From Prevotellaceae bacterium (lineage in GTDB: Bacteria > Bacteroidota > Bacteroidia > Bacteroidales > Paludibacteraceae), in assembly GCA_031290375.1 (NCBI GenBank), contig JAITNR010000056.1:1-9735 (forward strand): DNA of 9,735 nt, in the 5' to 3' direction. The notes under the pieces are model-generated. The model ran no database searches, had not been told where the DNA came from, and saw nothing but the letters and a program-made list of their open reading frames with translations. Below, in pieces: positions 1 through 6,787 of this stretch. Position 1 is the stretch's first letter. Every line of letters starts with the position of its first letter. The translations under genes were made by a program, and so were the position numbers.

Positions 1-130
1 AAAAACACCGAAGTTTAGTGCCTTATCAATTACTCGAAAATTAAAAAGTGTAGTGGCTCGCTGTTTTGGTAAGCCATTGAGTAATAGTACTTTGTGATTT
101 TTGACCGTCGAAGTCAGGAAAAATACTATC

Positions 131-195
131 ATTGCGGGCTATGACCTATAATGACGGGTATTTGAAAATAATTTGGGTATTAGATACGATATTCA
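131..195. repeat. Dispersed hairpin repeat, copy A
   Basis: This stretch aligns with 4941-5011 over its whole length, with scattered substitutions and one gap of about 6 nt. Shared blocks include TGCGGGCTA, AATGACGGGTATTT and GGTATTAGATACGA. Its left part holds a short inverted repeat (TCATT at 129-133 against AATGA at 150-154), so the transcript could fold. It lies about 25 nt beyond the terminator of the lipoprotein gene. From memory, elements with ATTGCGGGCTA and AATGACGG arms are common dispersed repeats in Bacteroidota; this was not checked. Positions 1-130 to its left show no recognisable gene. Confidence 0.7.
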
Positions 196-219
196 ATATT
201 TTGTGAAATTTTCAATTAA

Positions 220-251
220 AAAAGAGATTGTATTCTCATACAATCTCTTTT
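220..251 (-). terminator. Intrinsic terminator of the TPR lipoprotein gene
   Basis: A perfect 13-bp inverted repeat (220-232 and 239-251) encloses a 6-nt loop. Read on the minus strand the right-hand arm ends in a run of T, giving a classic stem plus U-tract 30 nt after the stop codon at 282. The plus strand also has a short T-run after the stem, so it might work in both directions. Confidence 0.9.
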
Positions 252-281
252 CGTCAATTTTTTTAATAATAATAAAAATAC

Positions 282-1979
282 CTATTGAAATAGTGCAGAA
301 AATGCTGCATCATTGATGAATGCTGCAAATTCAGGATCATTCAAAAATTTAGTCTTATATGAATTATCTGTATTTAAAGTATTTGTAGCTGCCTTAATAA
401 GCTCTTTTGTATCATTAGTCCGAGCAGCAACAATTGATTGCAGATAGTAGGTTTTAGCATCAGGTGTTTGAATATTTTCAAGCACATTTCTTGCTCCACT
501 GTAATCCTTGTTAAGAATTTTTGCCAAAGCAGCGTTATTAGTATTGGAATTACCATAGAGACTGACAGCTTTTTTATAATCGCCCTTAGCAATAGCAACC
601 GCTCCATTGGTAAGGTTAAGTTCATTGCCTACGCCACCAGCATTACCAAGGTAAGTTTCTGCATCTTTTACATTGCCTTGAGCAAGTAAAACAGAGCCTT
701 TATTGAAGTTTGCCACTGCATTATTCTTGTCAATTTCCAATGCTTTAGTGAAGTTGCGATTTGCGGCATCAATATTACCTAATTGATATTCAATTACTCC
801 CAAATTATTATAACCTCTTGGATCATTCGGAAAATATTGGATAACCTTTTGATAAACTCTCTTTTTATATTCGAAATTAGGATTGACAGTTGCAGCATAA
901 AGCATCTCTTCAACGCTTAGCTGTGCCGGATCTTTAGCAAGAAGTTCTGCTATCTGTTCATCTGATTTTCCAACTATTTCTTTAGTTAAAGTAAGTTTGG
1001 AACGACGAAGTTTCGGTAAAATACTTTCCTTAATTTCAGTATAGGCAGATGAGAGGTTTTTTATCTCCTTTTCTCTCTGTTCAGGGTCGGAATACATTGA
1101 TAAAACATTGAGAATAACTGCTTTATCTTGAATATTTGAACTTTCCATCAAAGTTTTGAAACCTTCCCAATCCTGTGCTGTAAAATTGGCTGAAATATCA
1201 AGTTGAGTTTTGAGTTTTTTTATCTGAGCATCAACATATTTTTTTGTTGAATTTTCACGTGCTCCGGCAAGTTTTTCATTTAGTTCTATACCACCGTCAG
1301 GTGAAGCGTAGGAAGAAATATTCAACTCTTTAATAACAATATTAGAATCTATTTTAGCGTTCTTAATATTGTTAGTCAAGTTGACAAGATTTTTCATCTC
1401 AGAATTTCTGATGTCTGATTGTTGAATCAAAAATTTGATTTCTGCCTGTTCTTTCTGCTCAATCGTCTTTTGAAATTGGTCAGGGATAATCTTTGAACCA
1501 ATTTCGGAAGGATTATTATAAAGCAGGTTTGCAGTGGTAATAAGACCATCTGCCACCTTCACAGGCTCAAAAGTAATTGACTTCTTTTTGATTTGAGCCG
1601 TTGCTTCCATATATAACTCCGACTGATCAAATTGCGGATCATAATCAAATACCGCTGTCTGTTCATACTTTCCACCTTGTTTAAAGTTAATGGTTTTGTT
1701 GTTTCCCTTAACTTTTTCACCTTGAAAAACTTTCGGTTCGCCACGCAGGGTAGCACCGGTAGTTTTCGATTTTAATACGGGAACTACAGTAAGTACCATA
1801 TTTTTATTGAAATACTTAGCTGGGAATGTACCTTCTACATTAACCGTTATTTTCCCGCCTTTGAGTTCCATCGGATTTGGGTCTGCCTTTAAATCTCCAA
1901 GAAACTCTTTTGGAATTTTACACCCTAAAACCACAAACATAATAAGCAGCATGGTTACAATTACACTTTTGTTCTTCAT
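282..1979 (-). CDS. TPR lipoprotein with OmpA-like segment
   Basis: 565 aa. Residues 1-20 form a lipoprotein signal peptide: basic start, hydrophobic core and lipobox VLGC with Cys20 as the likely lipidated residue. Residues 21-150 look like a beta-rich domain (PNPMELKGGK, then VEGTFPAKYF). Residues 216-255 (ISSYASPDGG...N..LAGAREN) resemble the OmpA C-terminal pattern of a small residue, S, xDG, N and a following LS..RA helix, although the match is partial. Residues 387-447 contain two clear TPR units (NNLGVIEYQLGNIDAANRNF and a following FNKGSVLLAQGNVKDAE), with weaker units to about 502. By its signal it should be anchored in a membrane facing the periplasm or the cell surface. Long lipoproteins of this architecture are, from memory, conserved in Bacteroidota without a defined role; a scaffold function is inference. 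It is monocistronic, with its own promoter and terminator. Confidence 0.85.
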   Translation of the reverse strand: MKNKSVIVTMLLIMFVVLGCKIPKEFLGDLKADPNPMELKGGKITVNVEGTFPAKYFNKNMVLTVVPVLKSKTTGATLRGEPKVFQGEKVKGNNKTINFKQGGKYEQTAVFDYDPQFDQSELYMEATAQIKKKSITFEPVKVADGLITTANLLYNNPSEIGSKIIPDQFQKTIEQKEQAEIKFLIQQSDIRNSEMKNLVNLTNNIKNAKIDSNIVIKELNISSYASPDGGIELNEKLAGARENSTKKYVDAQIKKLKTQLDISANFTAQDWEGFKTLMESSNIQDKAVILNVLSMYSDPEQREKEIKNLSSAYTEIKESILPKLRRSKLTLTKEIVGKSDEQIAELLAKDPAQLSVEEMLYAATVNPNFEYKKRVYQKVIQYFPNDPRGYNNLGVIEYQLGNIDAANRNFTKALEIDKNNAVANFNKGSVLLAQGNVKDAETYLGNAGGVGNELNLTNGAVAIAKGDYKKAVSLYGNSNTNNAALAKILNKDYSGARNVLENIQTPDAKTYYLQSIVAARTNDTKELIKAATNTLNTDNSYKTKFLNDPEFAAFINDAAFSALFQ

Positions 1980-2020
1980 TTGTCTATTTATTTAATTTAT
2001 ATTTATTTATTCTACGAATG

Positions 2021-2054
2021 CAAAATTAATCATTTTTTATTTAATTATTATCAA
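2021..2054 (-). promoter_or_regulatory. Candidate promoter of the TPR lipoprotein gene
   Basis: On the minus strand TAATTTTG (2021-2028) matches the Bacteroidota -7 box TAnnTTTG. A TTG at 2052-2054 lies 23 nt upstream, somewhat farther than the usual spacing of about 20. The predicted start would leave a leader of about 35-40 nt before the ATG at 1979. The sequence is extremely AT-rich, so chance matches are possible. Confidence 0.5.
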
Positions 2055-2094
2055 TTGTTTTTTATTTATATAAAAAATAGTGATGATAATAGGC

Positions 2095-2265
2095 TGTTTA
2101 TAATTGTTGATAACTTTTAACTCATTAATTTTCAATATTTTACAAGAGAAGTTATTAACATAAATTACTTATAACTTTTTAATAATTTAATTAAATTCGA
2201 TGATAAAATCTTATGCTCAATTTCTTAAAAAGTTATTAACAGGTTATTAAGTACAGTTATTAACA
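2095..2265. repeat. Cluster of TTATNAACA sites in an AT-rich island
   Basis: The 287-bp gap 1980-2266 has no gene and is very AT-rich. It holds five 9-mers of the form TTATNAACA: TTATAAACA (2095-2103, minus), TTATCAACA (2105-2113, minus), and TTATTAACA (2152-2160, 2233-2241 and 2257-2265, plus). A degenerate TTATTAAGT lies at 2244-2252. These are near matches to the DnaA-box pattern TTATNCACA, one base off. Three are embedded in GTTATTAAC, itself a GTTA-N-TAAC palindrome, so binding by a dimeric regulator is an alternative. The last copy ends one base from the stop codon of the M6 gene. No GC-rich terminator hairpin is seen after that gene. Confidence 0.6.
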
Positions 2266-2266
2266 A

Positions 2267-4096
2267 TTAAAATGCTATTATCTTACCAAAATAATTGGCA
2301 TTGCTATTCAAATCTTTGATTGCAAAAATATAAAACATACCTGAGCTAAATTTAACCTGTATGATTACCTCTTCATTATTGAAATTTTGATTTGCAATCA
2401 ATTTACCATTAACATCATATATATTAACAATATAATTACCAGAATCCAAATTTGCCTTCCAAATGTTATCACCATAATAGACGATTTCAATTTTCCCTTT
2501 AGTAATATTGGAATTTGATAAAGTGTTGCAATTAAAATTAAAATTTATCAAATCACCATTTTTAGTGATCCCTTCAATACGTTTATTCCATTGTGTTCCA
2601 TTATTTGAGACAAGATCGTGTGTTGTATATTGATTATTACTTCCTGGAAAGGCATCACTGGCTAAAGAGCCGCTTGATGAACTTCCACCTGCTGCTCTAA
2701 TTAAATTAACTCTGAGTATACTGCTGGTATTAACCAAATTTGCTTCCCATGCAGAGGTAGAGTAGTTAATTCGCCATATAAGCATACCGTTATTTGGCAA
2801 ATAATAATCAAAAGAGGTTTTTTGTCGATTTTCCAACATATAAAACTCAGCAGGACTTGGATTTTTGCCACTAAGGTTATGGTTACCATTTTGAGTAACC
2901 AAAAAAGCATTTCCATTTTCAGAAAAAAGTGGATTTAGAGTATTATCACCGCAATTTGTAAGCAAAGTAGGAGTAAGCCAACCAACAAAAAACTTTTCGT
3001 ATGCGGAGTAGAAACATGGTACATCACCGTCGTGATCCGGTCCATTATAGCAACCTCCATCCATAATATCCCAAAAGCCAAGAGTAGAGTTGCCTGTTGA
3101 TGTATTGTACATATCAGGCAAACCAAGTACGTGGCTAAATTCATGTGAAAATGTGCCGATACCGTCCATTTTATTGCCTGAAGTGCCTTTAAGTTCCGAC
3201 CCGCAGGCATAATCATATATTTTTACGCCGTTAAATGTAGTATTGGGACCATCAACATAAAAACGATGGGGCCAGATAGTATTTGAGGGAGCACCACTTG
3301 CTTCACTGTACCCTGCATAAAAAACAAAGACATTATCCACCTTACCGTTACCATCGGTGTCATACTGACTGAAATTCACGCCGTTATCACTGGCCAGTTT
3401 GCAGGCATCTTTAATCATTTGTTCGGGGCGCAAATCGTTTCCTTGAGAATCATTGCCTCCGTAATAAGTCATATTATTGGGCAAAGTATAAGGACCATAA
3501 ACATCAAAAGCAGGTTGAAAAATAGAGTCGGAGCAGGCAATAAAGTAATCCCTTGCCGAACCTATTGCATTATTATCGCTGTATCCCTGTTGATTTAATA
3601 GATTATAGAATTTCTGATTGGCATCTGGGGTAACAAATGCCTTATCCGAAAAATTAACCAAAATAGCTATACCCTTTTCTCCTATACTGTTGATACTCGA
3701 AGGTGCTTTGCTGGCGTTTACTTTTTGCATTCTCGCATTTGATTTTTCTATGGAAACATTTTGTGCAATATTTCTAAAATCAATCTTTTTTAAGATACTT
3801 TTTACAAAAATATTCTCATTTTTCGAGCGGTTTTCCGGTTTGTGATAGATAAATTCAGATGCGGAAATTTTTCCACTTTTATTCATAAGTCCGTAGTTGT
3901 AATAACCTGTTGTATTTTTTACTATCAATAATCCGTCTTCCGAAGTATTATAATGAAAATGTTCGTCTCCATTGAGATACATTACAAATTCAGTGCCGTC
4001 CGGCTGAATAACAGTTATTGGTGTTGGTTTTGCGGGTATCGCGTAGGTTGTCATACCCAATCCAATAAAAATCACTATTAACAATGCTTTTTTCAT
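2267..4096 (-). CDS. Secreted M6 family metalloprotease with T9SS sorting domain
   Basis: 609 aa. Residues 1-19 are a Sec signal peptide. Residues 20-105 are the N-terminal M6-type domain (QPDGT, NGDEHFHY, DGLLIV), likely part of the propeptide. The catalytic domain spans about 135-450. It has the zinc motif HEFSHVLGLPD at 318-328 (H318, H322 and probably D328 as ligands, E319 catalytic) and a WDIMDGG turn with Met345. DTDGNGKVD at 246-254 looks like a calcium-binding loop. Residues 533-609 fit a T9SS type A C-terminal signal (NIYDVNGKLI, SSGMFYIFAI, end GKIIAF). The protein is therefore predicted to be exported by Sec, then carried across the outer membrane by T9SS and trimmed. M6 members include immune inhibitor A-like proteases; the substrate here is unknown. 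The ATG at 4096 gives an intact signal peptide and lies 5 nt after the preceding gene. Confidence 0.93.
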   Translation of the reverse strand: MKKALLIVIFIGLGMTTYAIPAKPTPITVIQPDGTEFVMYLNGDEHFHYNTSEDGLLIVKNTTGYYNYGLMNKSGKISASEFIYHKPENRSKNENIFVKSILKKIDFRNIAQNVSIEKSNARMQKVNASKAPSSINSIGEKGIAILVNFSDKAFVTPDANQKFYNLLNQQGYSDNNAIGSARDYFIACSDSIFQPAFDVYGPYTLPNNMTYYGGNDSQGNDLRPEQMIKDACKLASDNGVNFSQYDTDGNGKVDNVFVFYAGYSEASGAPSNTIWPHRFYVDGPNTTFNGVKIYDYACGSELKGTSGNKMDGIGTFSHEFSHVLGLPDMYNTSTGNSTLGFWDIMDGGCYNGPDHDGDVPCFYSAYEKFFVGWLTPTLLTNCGDNTLNPLFSENGNAFLVTQNGNHNLSGKNPSPAEFYMLENRQKTSFDYYLPNNGMLIWRINYSTSAWEANLVNTSSILRVNLIRAAGGSSSSGSLASDAFPGSNNQYTTHDLVSNNGTQWNKRIEGITKNGDLINFNFNCNTLSNSNITKGKIEIVYYGDNIWKANLDSGNYIVNIYDVNGKLIANQNFNNEEVIIQVKFSSGMFYIFAIKDLNSNANYFGKIIAF

Positions 4097-4101
4097 ATAC
4101 T

Positions 4102-4440
4102 TTACTTTTTAGTTATTTTTTTTAAAAATCTGTTTTCACACTTTGTACGCTTCTCTTTATTGTTGGCAATACGCCTTGAAGGTATATAATTGCCGTTATT
4201 ATCGAGAGTTGCATAACACAGATAACCTTCTTTGTTTTCCACTATTACATAACCGTCAAGCGTTGTGGAATAGTGTTTCGATTCATCTCCATACAAACGA
4301 ATTACGAGAGTATCGCCATTTGGTTGTACATATTCGATTGGATACGGCACAGCCGGCACTCTGGCGGGATGTGTTTGTGCTACCAGAGCAAAAGATACTA
4401 CTATAAGAGCAAATATCGTACCAAATACTTTGTATCTCAT
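4102..4440 (-). CDS. Stand-alone secreted paralogue of the M6 N-terminal domain
   Basis: 112 aa. It starts with a signal peptide (MRYKVFGTIFALIVVSFALVAQ), followed by about 90 residues that align throughout with residues 20-105 of the M6 peptidase just downstream. Shared landmarks are PxPI, QPxG, a GDE followed by HY, DG then IV.N, GY..Y, and a basic R.K.EN.F.K tail. It stops where that N-terminal domain ends and has no catalytic part. An upstream TTG at 4465-4467 would add nine residues, but it lies inside the -7 promoter box, so the ATG at 4440 is preferred. Co-transcription with the protease is almost certain given the 5-nt gap. It may act in trans as a propeptide-like chaperone or inhibitor, or be a relic of a deleted tandem protease copy; both are inference. 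The reading frame is intact. Confidence 0.85.
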   Translation of the reverse strand: MRYKVFGTIFALIVVSFALVAQTHPARVPAVPYPIEYVQPNGDTLVIRLYGDESKHYSTTLDGYVIVENKEGYLCYATLDNNGNYIPSRRIANNKEKRTKCENRFLKKITKK

Positions 4441-4464
4441 ATCTTTCAGACTAAATATCTGCCA

Positions 4465-4472
4465 CAAAGTTA
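4465..4472 (-). promoter_or_regulatory. Promoter -7 box of the M6 two-gene unit
   Basis: TAACTTTG on the minus strand fits TAnnTTTG exactly and lies 24 nt before the ATG at 4440. That gives a leader of about 15-20 nt. The expected -33 region is T-rich but has no clean TTG at 20 nt. The box rules out the TTG codon at 4465-4467 as the translation start. Confidence 0.6.
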
Positions 4473-4588
4473 CAAAAAATTATTTTGAAAAAAAAATATT
4501 TTAAGATTAATCCCATTGTAGATTTAATGCGATACCAAAGTGATATTAAAAATGAACTGTATAAAAATTAATGAATATCGTATATTTG

Positions 4589-4881
4589 AATGCGAATCAC
4601 GGATTAAAAAATGCTGTTCGTAAAACAAAAAAAAATGAAAAATGCTGACTTTGCGTGATAATTGCATTTATGTCCGTAGAACAAAATGTTAATAACCGTA
4701 AGTGAAACTTACGGCTGAAGGCTACCAAATACCTCAACCCGTATGGGTTGAATTAATATCAATTGTTCAACCCTACGGGTTGAGGTGTGGAATATTGCAT
4801 TTTCCCACAGGTTTCTCCTGCGATTATTCACATAACGCCCTATCGGGATAAATAAACACTGTTCAACTCGTGATTCGCATT
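4589..4881. repeat. Hairpin array bounded by 13-bp inverted repeats
   Basis: The 13-mer AATGCGAATCACG (4589-4601) recurs as its exact reverse complement at 4869-4881. Between them lie several compact palindromes. CCGTAAGT-GAA-ACTTACGG spans 4696-4714. TCAACCC-GTAT-GGGTTGA spans 4734-4751. TCAACCC-TAC-GGGTTGA spans 4767-4783. Weaker ones lie near 4804-4822 and 4838-4848. ACCTCAACCC (4731-4740) also pairs with GGGTTGAGGT (4777-4786), so the middle can form one larger cruciform. No target-site duplication is evident. There is no convincing gene. This may be a non-autonomous mobile or REP-like element. Flanks 4473-4588 and 4882-4936 show nothing recognisable. Confidence 0.7.
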
Positions 4882-4940
4882 TAACCTAAAAAGCAACAAA
4901 AGTGCCGTCATTGTTCATTATTCAGACTTCCCTTGTCGTC

Positions 4941-5011
4941 ACTGCGGGCTACGACCAGCAACTGCAATGACGGGTATTTATAGATGATTTAGGTATTAGA
5001 TACGACATTCA
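4941..5011. repeat. Dispersed hairpin repeat, copy B
   Basis: Second copy of the repeat at 131-195, in the same orientation and about 6 nt longer. The left part forms a hairpin: CGTCACTGC (4937-4945) pairs with GCAATGACG (4964-4972) with a single non-Watson-Crick position. As with copy A, it sits just beyond the terminator of a minus-strand gene, here lgt, about 40 nt away. Confidence 0.7.
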
Positions 5012-5051
5012 TTAAATTTTTTATCCAAATATCTCTGCCTGAAAATAAAAA

Positions 5052-5079
5052 AAGAGACTGACTTTTGGGACAGCCTCTT
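5052..5079 (-). terminator. Intrinsic terminator after lgt
   Basis: On the minus strand AAGAGGCTG and CAGTCTCTT form a 9-bp stem with one G-U pair around a 10-nt loop, followed directly by a run of T. The mispaired position is a legal G-U only in the minus-strand transcript, which fits use by lgt. It lies 18 nt after the lgt stop codon. Confidence 0.88.
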
Positions 5080-5097
5080 ACTATTGTCGTTTGTGTA

Positions 5098-5928
5098 CTA
5101 TGAAATATTTTTTTCAAAATCTTCGAGTTTTGCGGGATTTTTCAGTGCTTTGATTATTAAGAATATACCCCAAATAATTAGTGGCAAACTGAGTAGCTGT
5201 CCCATATTGAGGGGCATATTTGCTTCAAACGGTTCTTGCAGGTTTTTTATAAATTCGAGTAAAAACCGTATGCCGAAAATGCAGATAAGAAATACTCCAA
5301 ATATCAGTCCTTTACGGCGATAAACTTTTGCTTTCCAATACATTATCCAGGTAATGGCGAATGTCATAAGGCAGTATAGTATTTCATAGATTTGCGTAGG
5401 ATGTTTTGGCTCTGTTTGCCCGTCACGGACAAAGATAAAGCCCCATGGGAGTGTGGTGGTGCCACCGTAGATTTCAGAGTTCATAAGGTTGCCCAGACGA
5501 ATTAATGCTCCACCGATTGCTACGCCTATCACAAGCCTGTCCATAACATAAAGGTAACTTTTGTGTGTTACATGTTTTGTGTAAAACCACATTCCGATGA
5601 GCAGTCCTATAGCTCCGCCGTGCGAAGCCAAGCCGCCTTCCCATATTTTGAGCATTTCGAATGGGTGTTTGTAGAAGTAGAAAAAGTCGCCGTCTGCACC
5701 ATAAAAGAGGCAGTGCCCAAGCCTTGCTCCGATGATAAGACTGATAGCACCGTAAAGGAACATTTTATCCGACCAGTTTTCAGGACGCTTTTCGTATTTG
5801 AAAATTTTTGTTACCACCCAAAAAGCAGAGAGGATAGCCAATGCCCATAGAAGTCCGTACCAACGCAAATGCACAGGACCGAAAGAGAAAATTTCAGGGG
5901 AAACATTCCATGTGATATAGTTCAACAT
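5098..5928 (-). CDS. lgt: Prolipoprotein diacylglyceryl transferase
   Basis: 276 aa, close to the usual length of about 260-300. Lgt transfers diacylglycerol from phosphatidylglycerol to the lipobox cysteine of prolipoproteins, the first step of lipoprotein maturation in the inner membrane. Seen here: RWYGLLW at 22-28, SHGGAIG at 102-108 (His103), the Lgt signature IRLGNLMNSEIYG at 143-155 (Arg144, Asn147, Glu152), HPTQIYE at 176-182, and GIRFLLEFI at 219-227 (Arg221). These match the residues known to be essential or conserved in E. coli Lgt. Several hydrophobic segments fit a seven-pass membrane protein. The ATG at 5928 starts 32 nt after the stop of the CofE-like gene, with no clear promoter in between, so co-transcription is likely. 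A terminator follows. The lipoprotein at 282-1979 would be one of its substrates. Confidence 0.97.
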   Translation of the reverse strand: MLNYITWNVSPEIFSFGPVHLRWYGLLWALAILSAFWVVTKIFKYEKRPENWSDKMFLYGAISLIIGARLGHCLFYGADGDFFYFYKHPFEMLKIWEGGLASHGGAIGLLIGMWFYTKHVTHKSYLYVMDRLVIGVAIGGALIRLGNLMNSEIYGGTTTLPWGFIFVRDGQTEPKHPTQIYEILYCLMTFAITWIMYWKAKVYRRKGLIFGVFLICIFGIRFLLEFIKNLQEPFEANMPLNMGQLLSLPLIIWGIFLIIKALKNPAKLEDFEKNIS

Positions 5929-5960
5929 CTGTATTATTTTAATTAAATTTTGAAAAAAAA

Positions 5961-6653
5961 TTATGCTTTTCTTACAATTGCAATCGGTGTTTGCTGCGAT
6001 GCCTGTCCGAGCGGATTGTCTTTAAAAAGTGCCTTGAGAAACTTGTTGTCAAAACTTTTACTTGATTTACCGAGAATATCTACGTTCAAATCATTGGCAT
6101 CGAGTACAATAAACTCATTGTCAAGTTTTTCCTTCATTTCACGCGCTACCTTATTTGGCTCTTTCGGAGCCATTTTGGCGTATTTGTTGTAGGGTGGCAG
6201 TGTGTAATCGCAGGGTCCATCAATGGCGTACGCTTTTTTGCCGCAAATCTTGTAGAACATGCCCCTGACACCAAACGGCTTTGTAATGGCAGCAGCTACG
6301 CAGCCAAGTAATATTCGGGGTATTCCCACATCTTCAAGTGCCAACTGCATCGTATAGGGACTGCCCAAACCAATGCCGTGCGGTGATTTATAGACGAATT
6401 TCACTAAGAACTTCGCCAGCCAGCTCGGATTGATTTCGGAAATTGGAAATGAACGCCCCTGAGTAATTGCCACTATTTTTTCACTACAGAAAACTATGTC
6501 GTTCTTTTGACGAATTTCTTTTGTATATTTATCAACCACTTCAAAAAGGTTGTCTTCTTTCATTACTACGTGCGTTTTAACGGGTATCCGTAACCATTTT
6601 ACGCCGTTTATATCTATTTCGAGGTTTTTGCCTTCATTTGCTTTAAATTCCAT
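5961..6653 (-). CDS. CofE-like (F420-0 gamma-glutamyl ligase family) protein
   Basis: 230 aa. Several stretches fit the CofE fold. NDIVFCSEKIVAITQGRSF at 51-69 corresponds to the family's GD-hydrophobic-SSKIVS..EGR strand-turn. A glycine-rich segment GIGLGSP lies at 93-99, GVRGMFYKICGKKAYAIDGP at 128-147, NDLNVDILGKS at 187-197, and the ending DNPLGQASQQTPIAIVRKA at 212-230 resembles the family's Q...P.AIVRG close. CofE proper adds glutamate to coenzyme F420-0 using GTP, but most Bacteroidota are not known to make F420 and no other F420 gene is in view. The real substrate is therefore open; an amide ligase on another metabolite is one possibility. It lacks a signal peptide and should be cytosolic. 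It has its own candidate promoter and leads into lgt. Family assignment fairly sure, function not. Confidence 0.75.
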   Translation of the reverse strand: MEFKANEGKNLEIDINGVKWLRIPVKTHVVMKEDNLFEVVDKYTKEIRQKNDIVFCSEKIVAITQGRSFPISEINPSWLAKFLVKFVYKSPHGIGLGSPYTMQLALEDVGIPRILLGCVAAAITKPFGVRGMFYKICGKKAYAIDGPCDYTLPPYNKYAKMAPKEPNKVAREMKEKLDNEFIVLDANDLNVDILGKSSKSFDNKFLKALFKDNPLGQASQQTPIAIVRKA

Positions 6654-6708
6654 AACTGTTTGAATTTGACATTTTTAGATATGCAATCTGTAACTCTGTT
6701 ACTTTCTG

Positions 6709-6716
6709 CAAAGGTA
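6709..6716 (-). promoter_or_regulatory. Promoter -7 box of the CofE-like gene and lgt
   Basis: TACCTTTG on the minus strand matches TAnnTTTG and lies 55 nt before the ATG at 6653, in the 134-nt gap after the PnuC-like gene. TTG trinucleotides occur upstream, but at about 13 and 15 nt rather than 20, so the -33 element is not clear. Confidence 0.55.
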
Positions 6717-6787
6717 CAAATTATTTCAACGCAAAAAGTTATTTGAAAATCAATGGCAGCAAAAATATATTTCTGATTACTCGACAG

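Noticed and set aside
1..130. Possible end of a gene at the left edge
   Set aside because: No frame shows recognisable protein sequence, and the only short frames are about 15 codons.
4097..4440. Frameshift joining the small M6-like gene to the M6 protease
   Set aside because: The downstream protein has its own signal peptide and its own copy of the same domain, so the two are tandem genes rather than one broken gene.
4696..4786. Possible CRISPR-like array
   Set aside because: The palindromic units are of different sequence and irregular spacing, with no uniform repeat and spacer lengths and no cas gene in the window.
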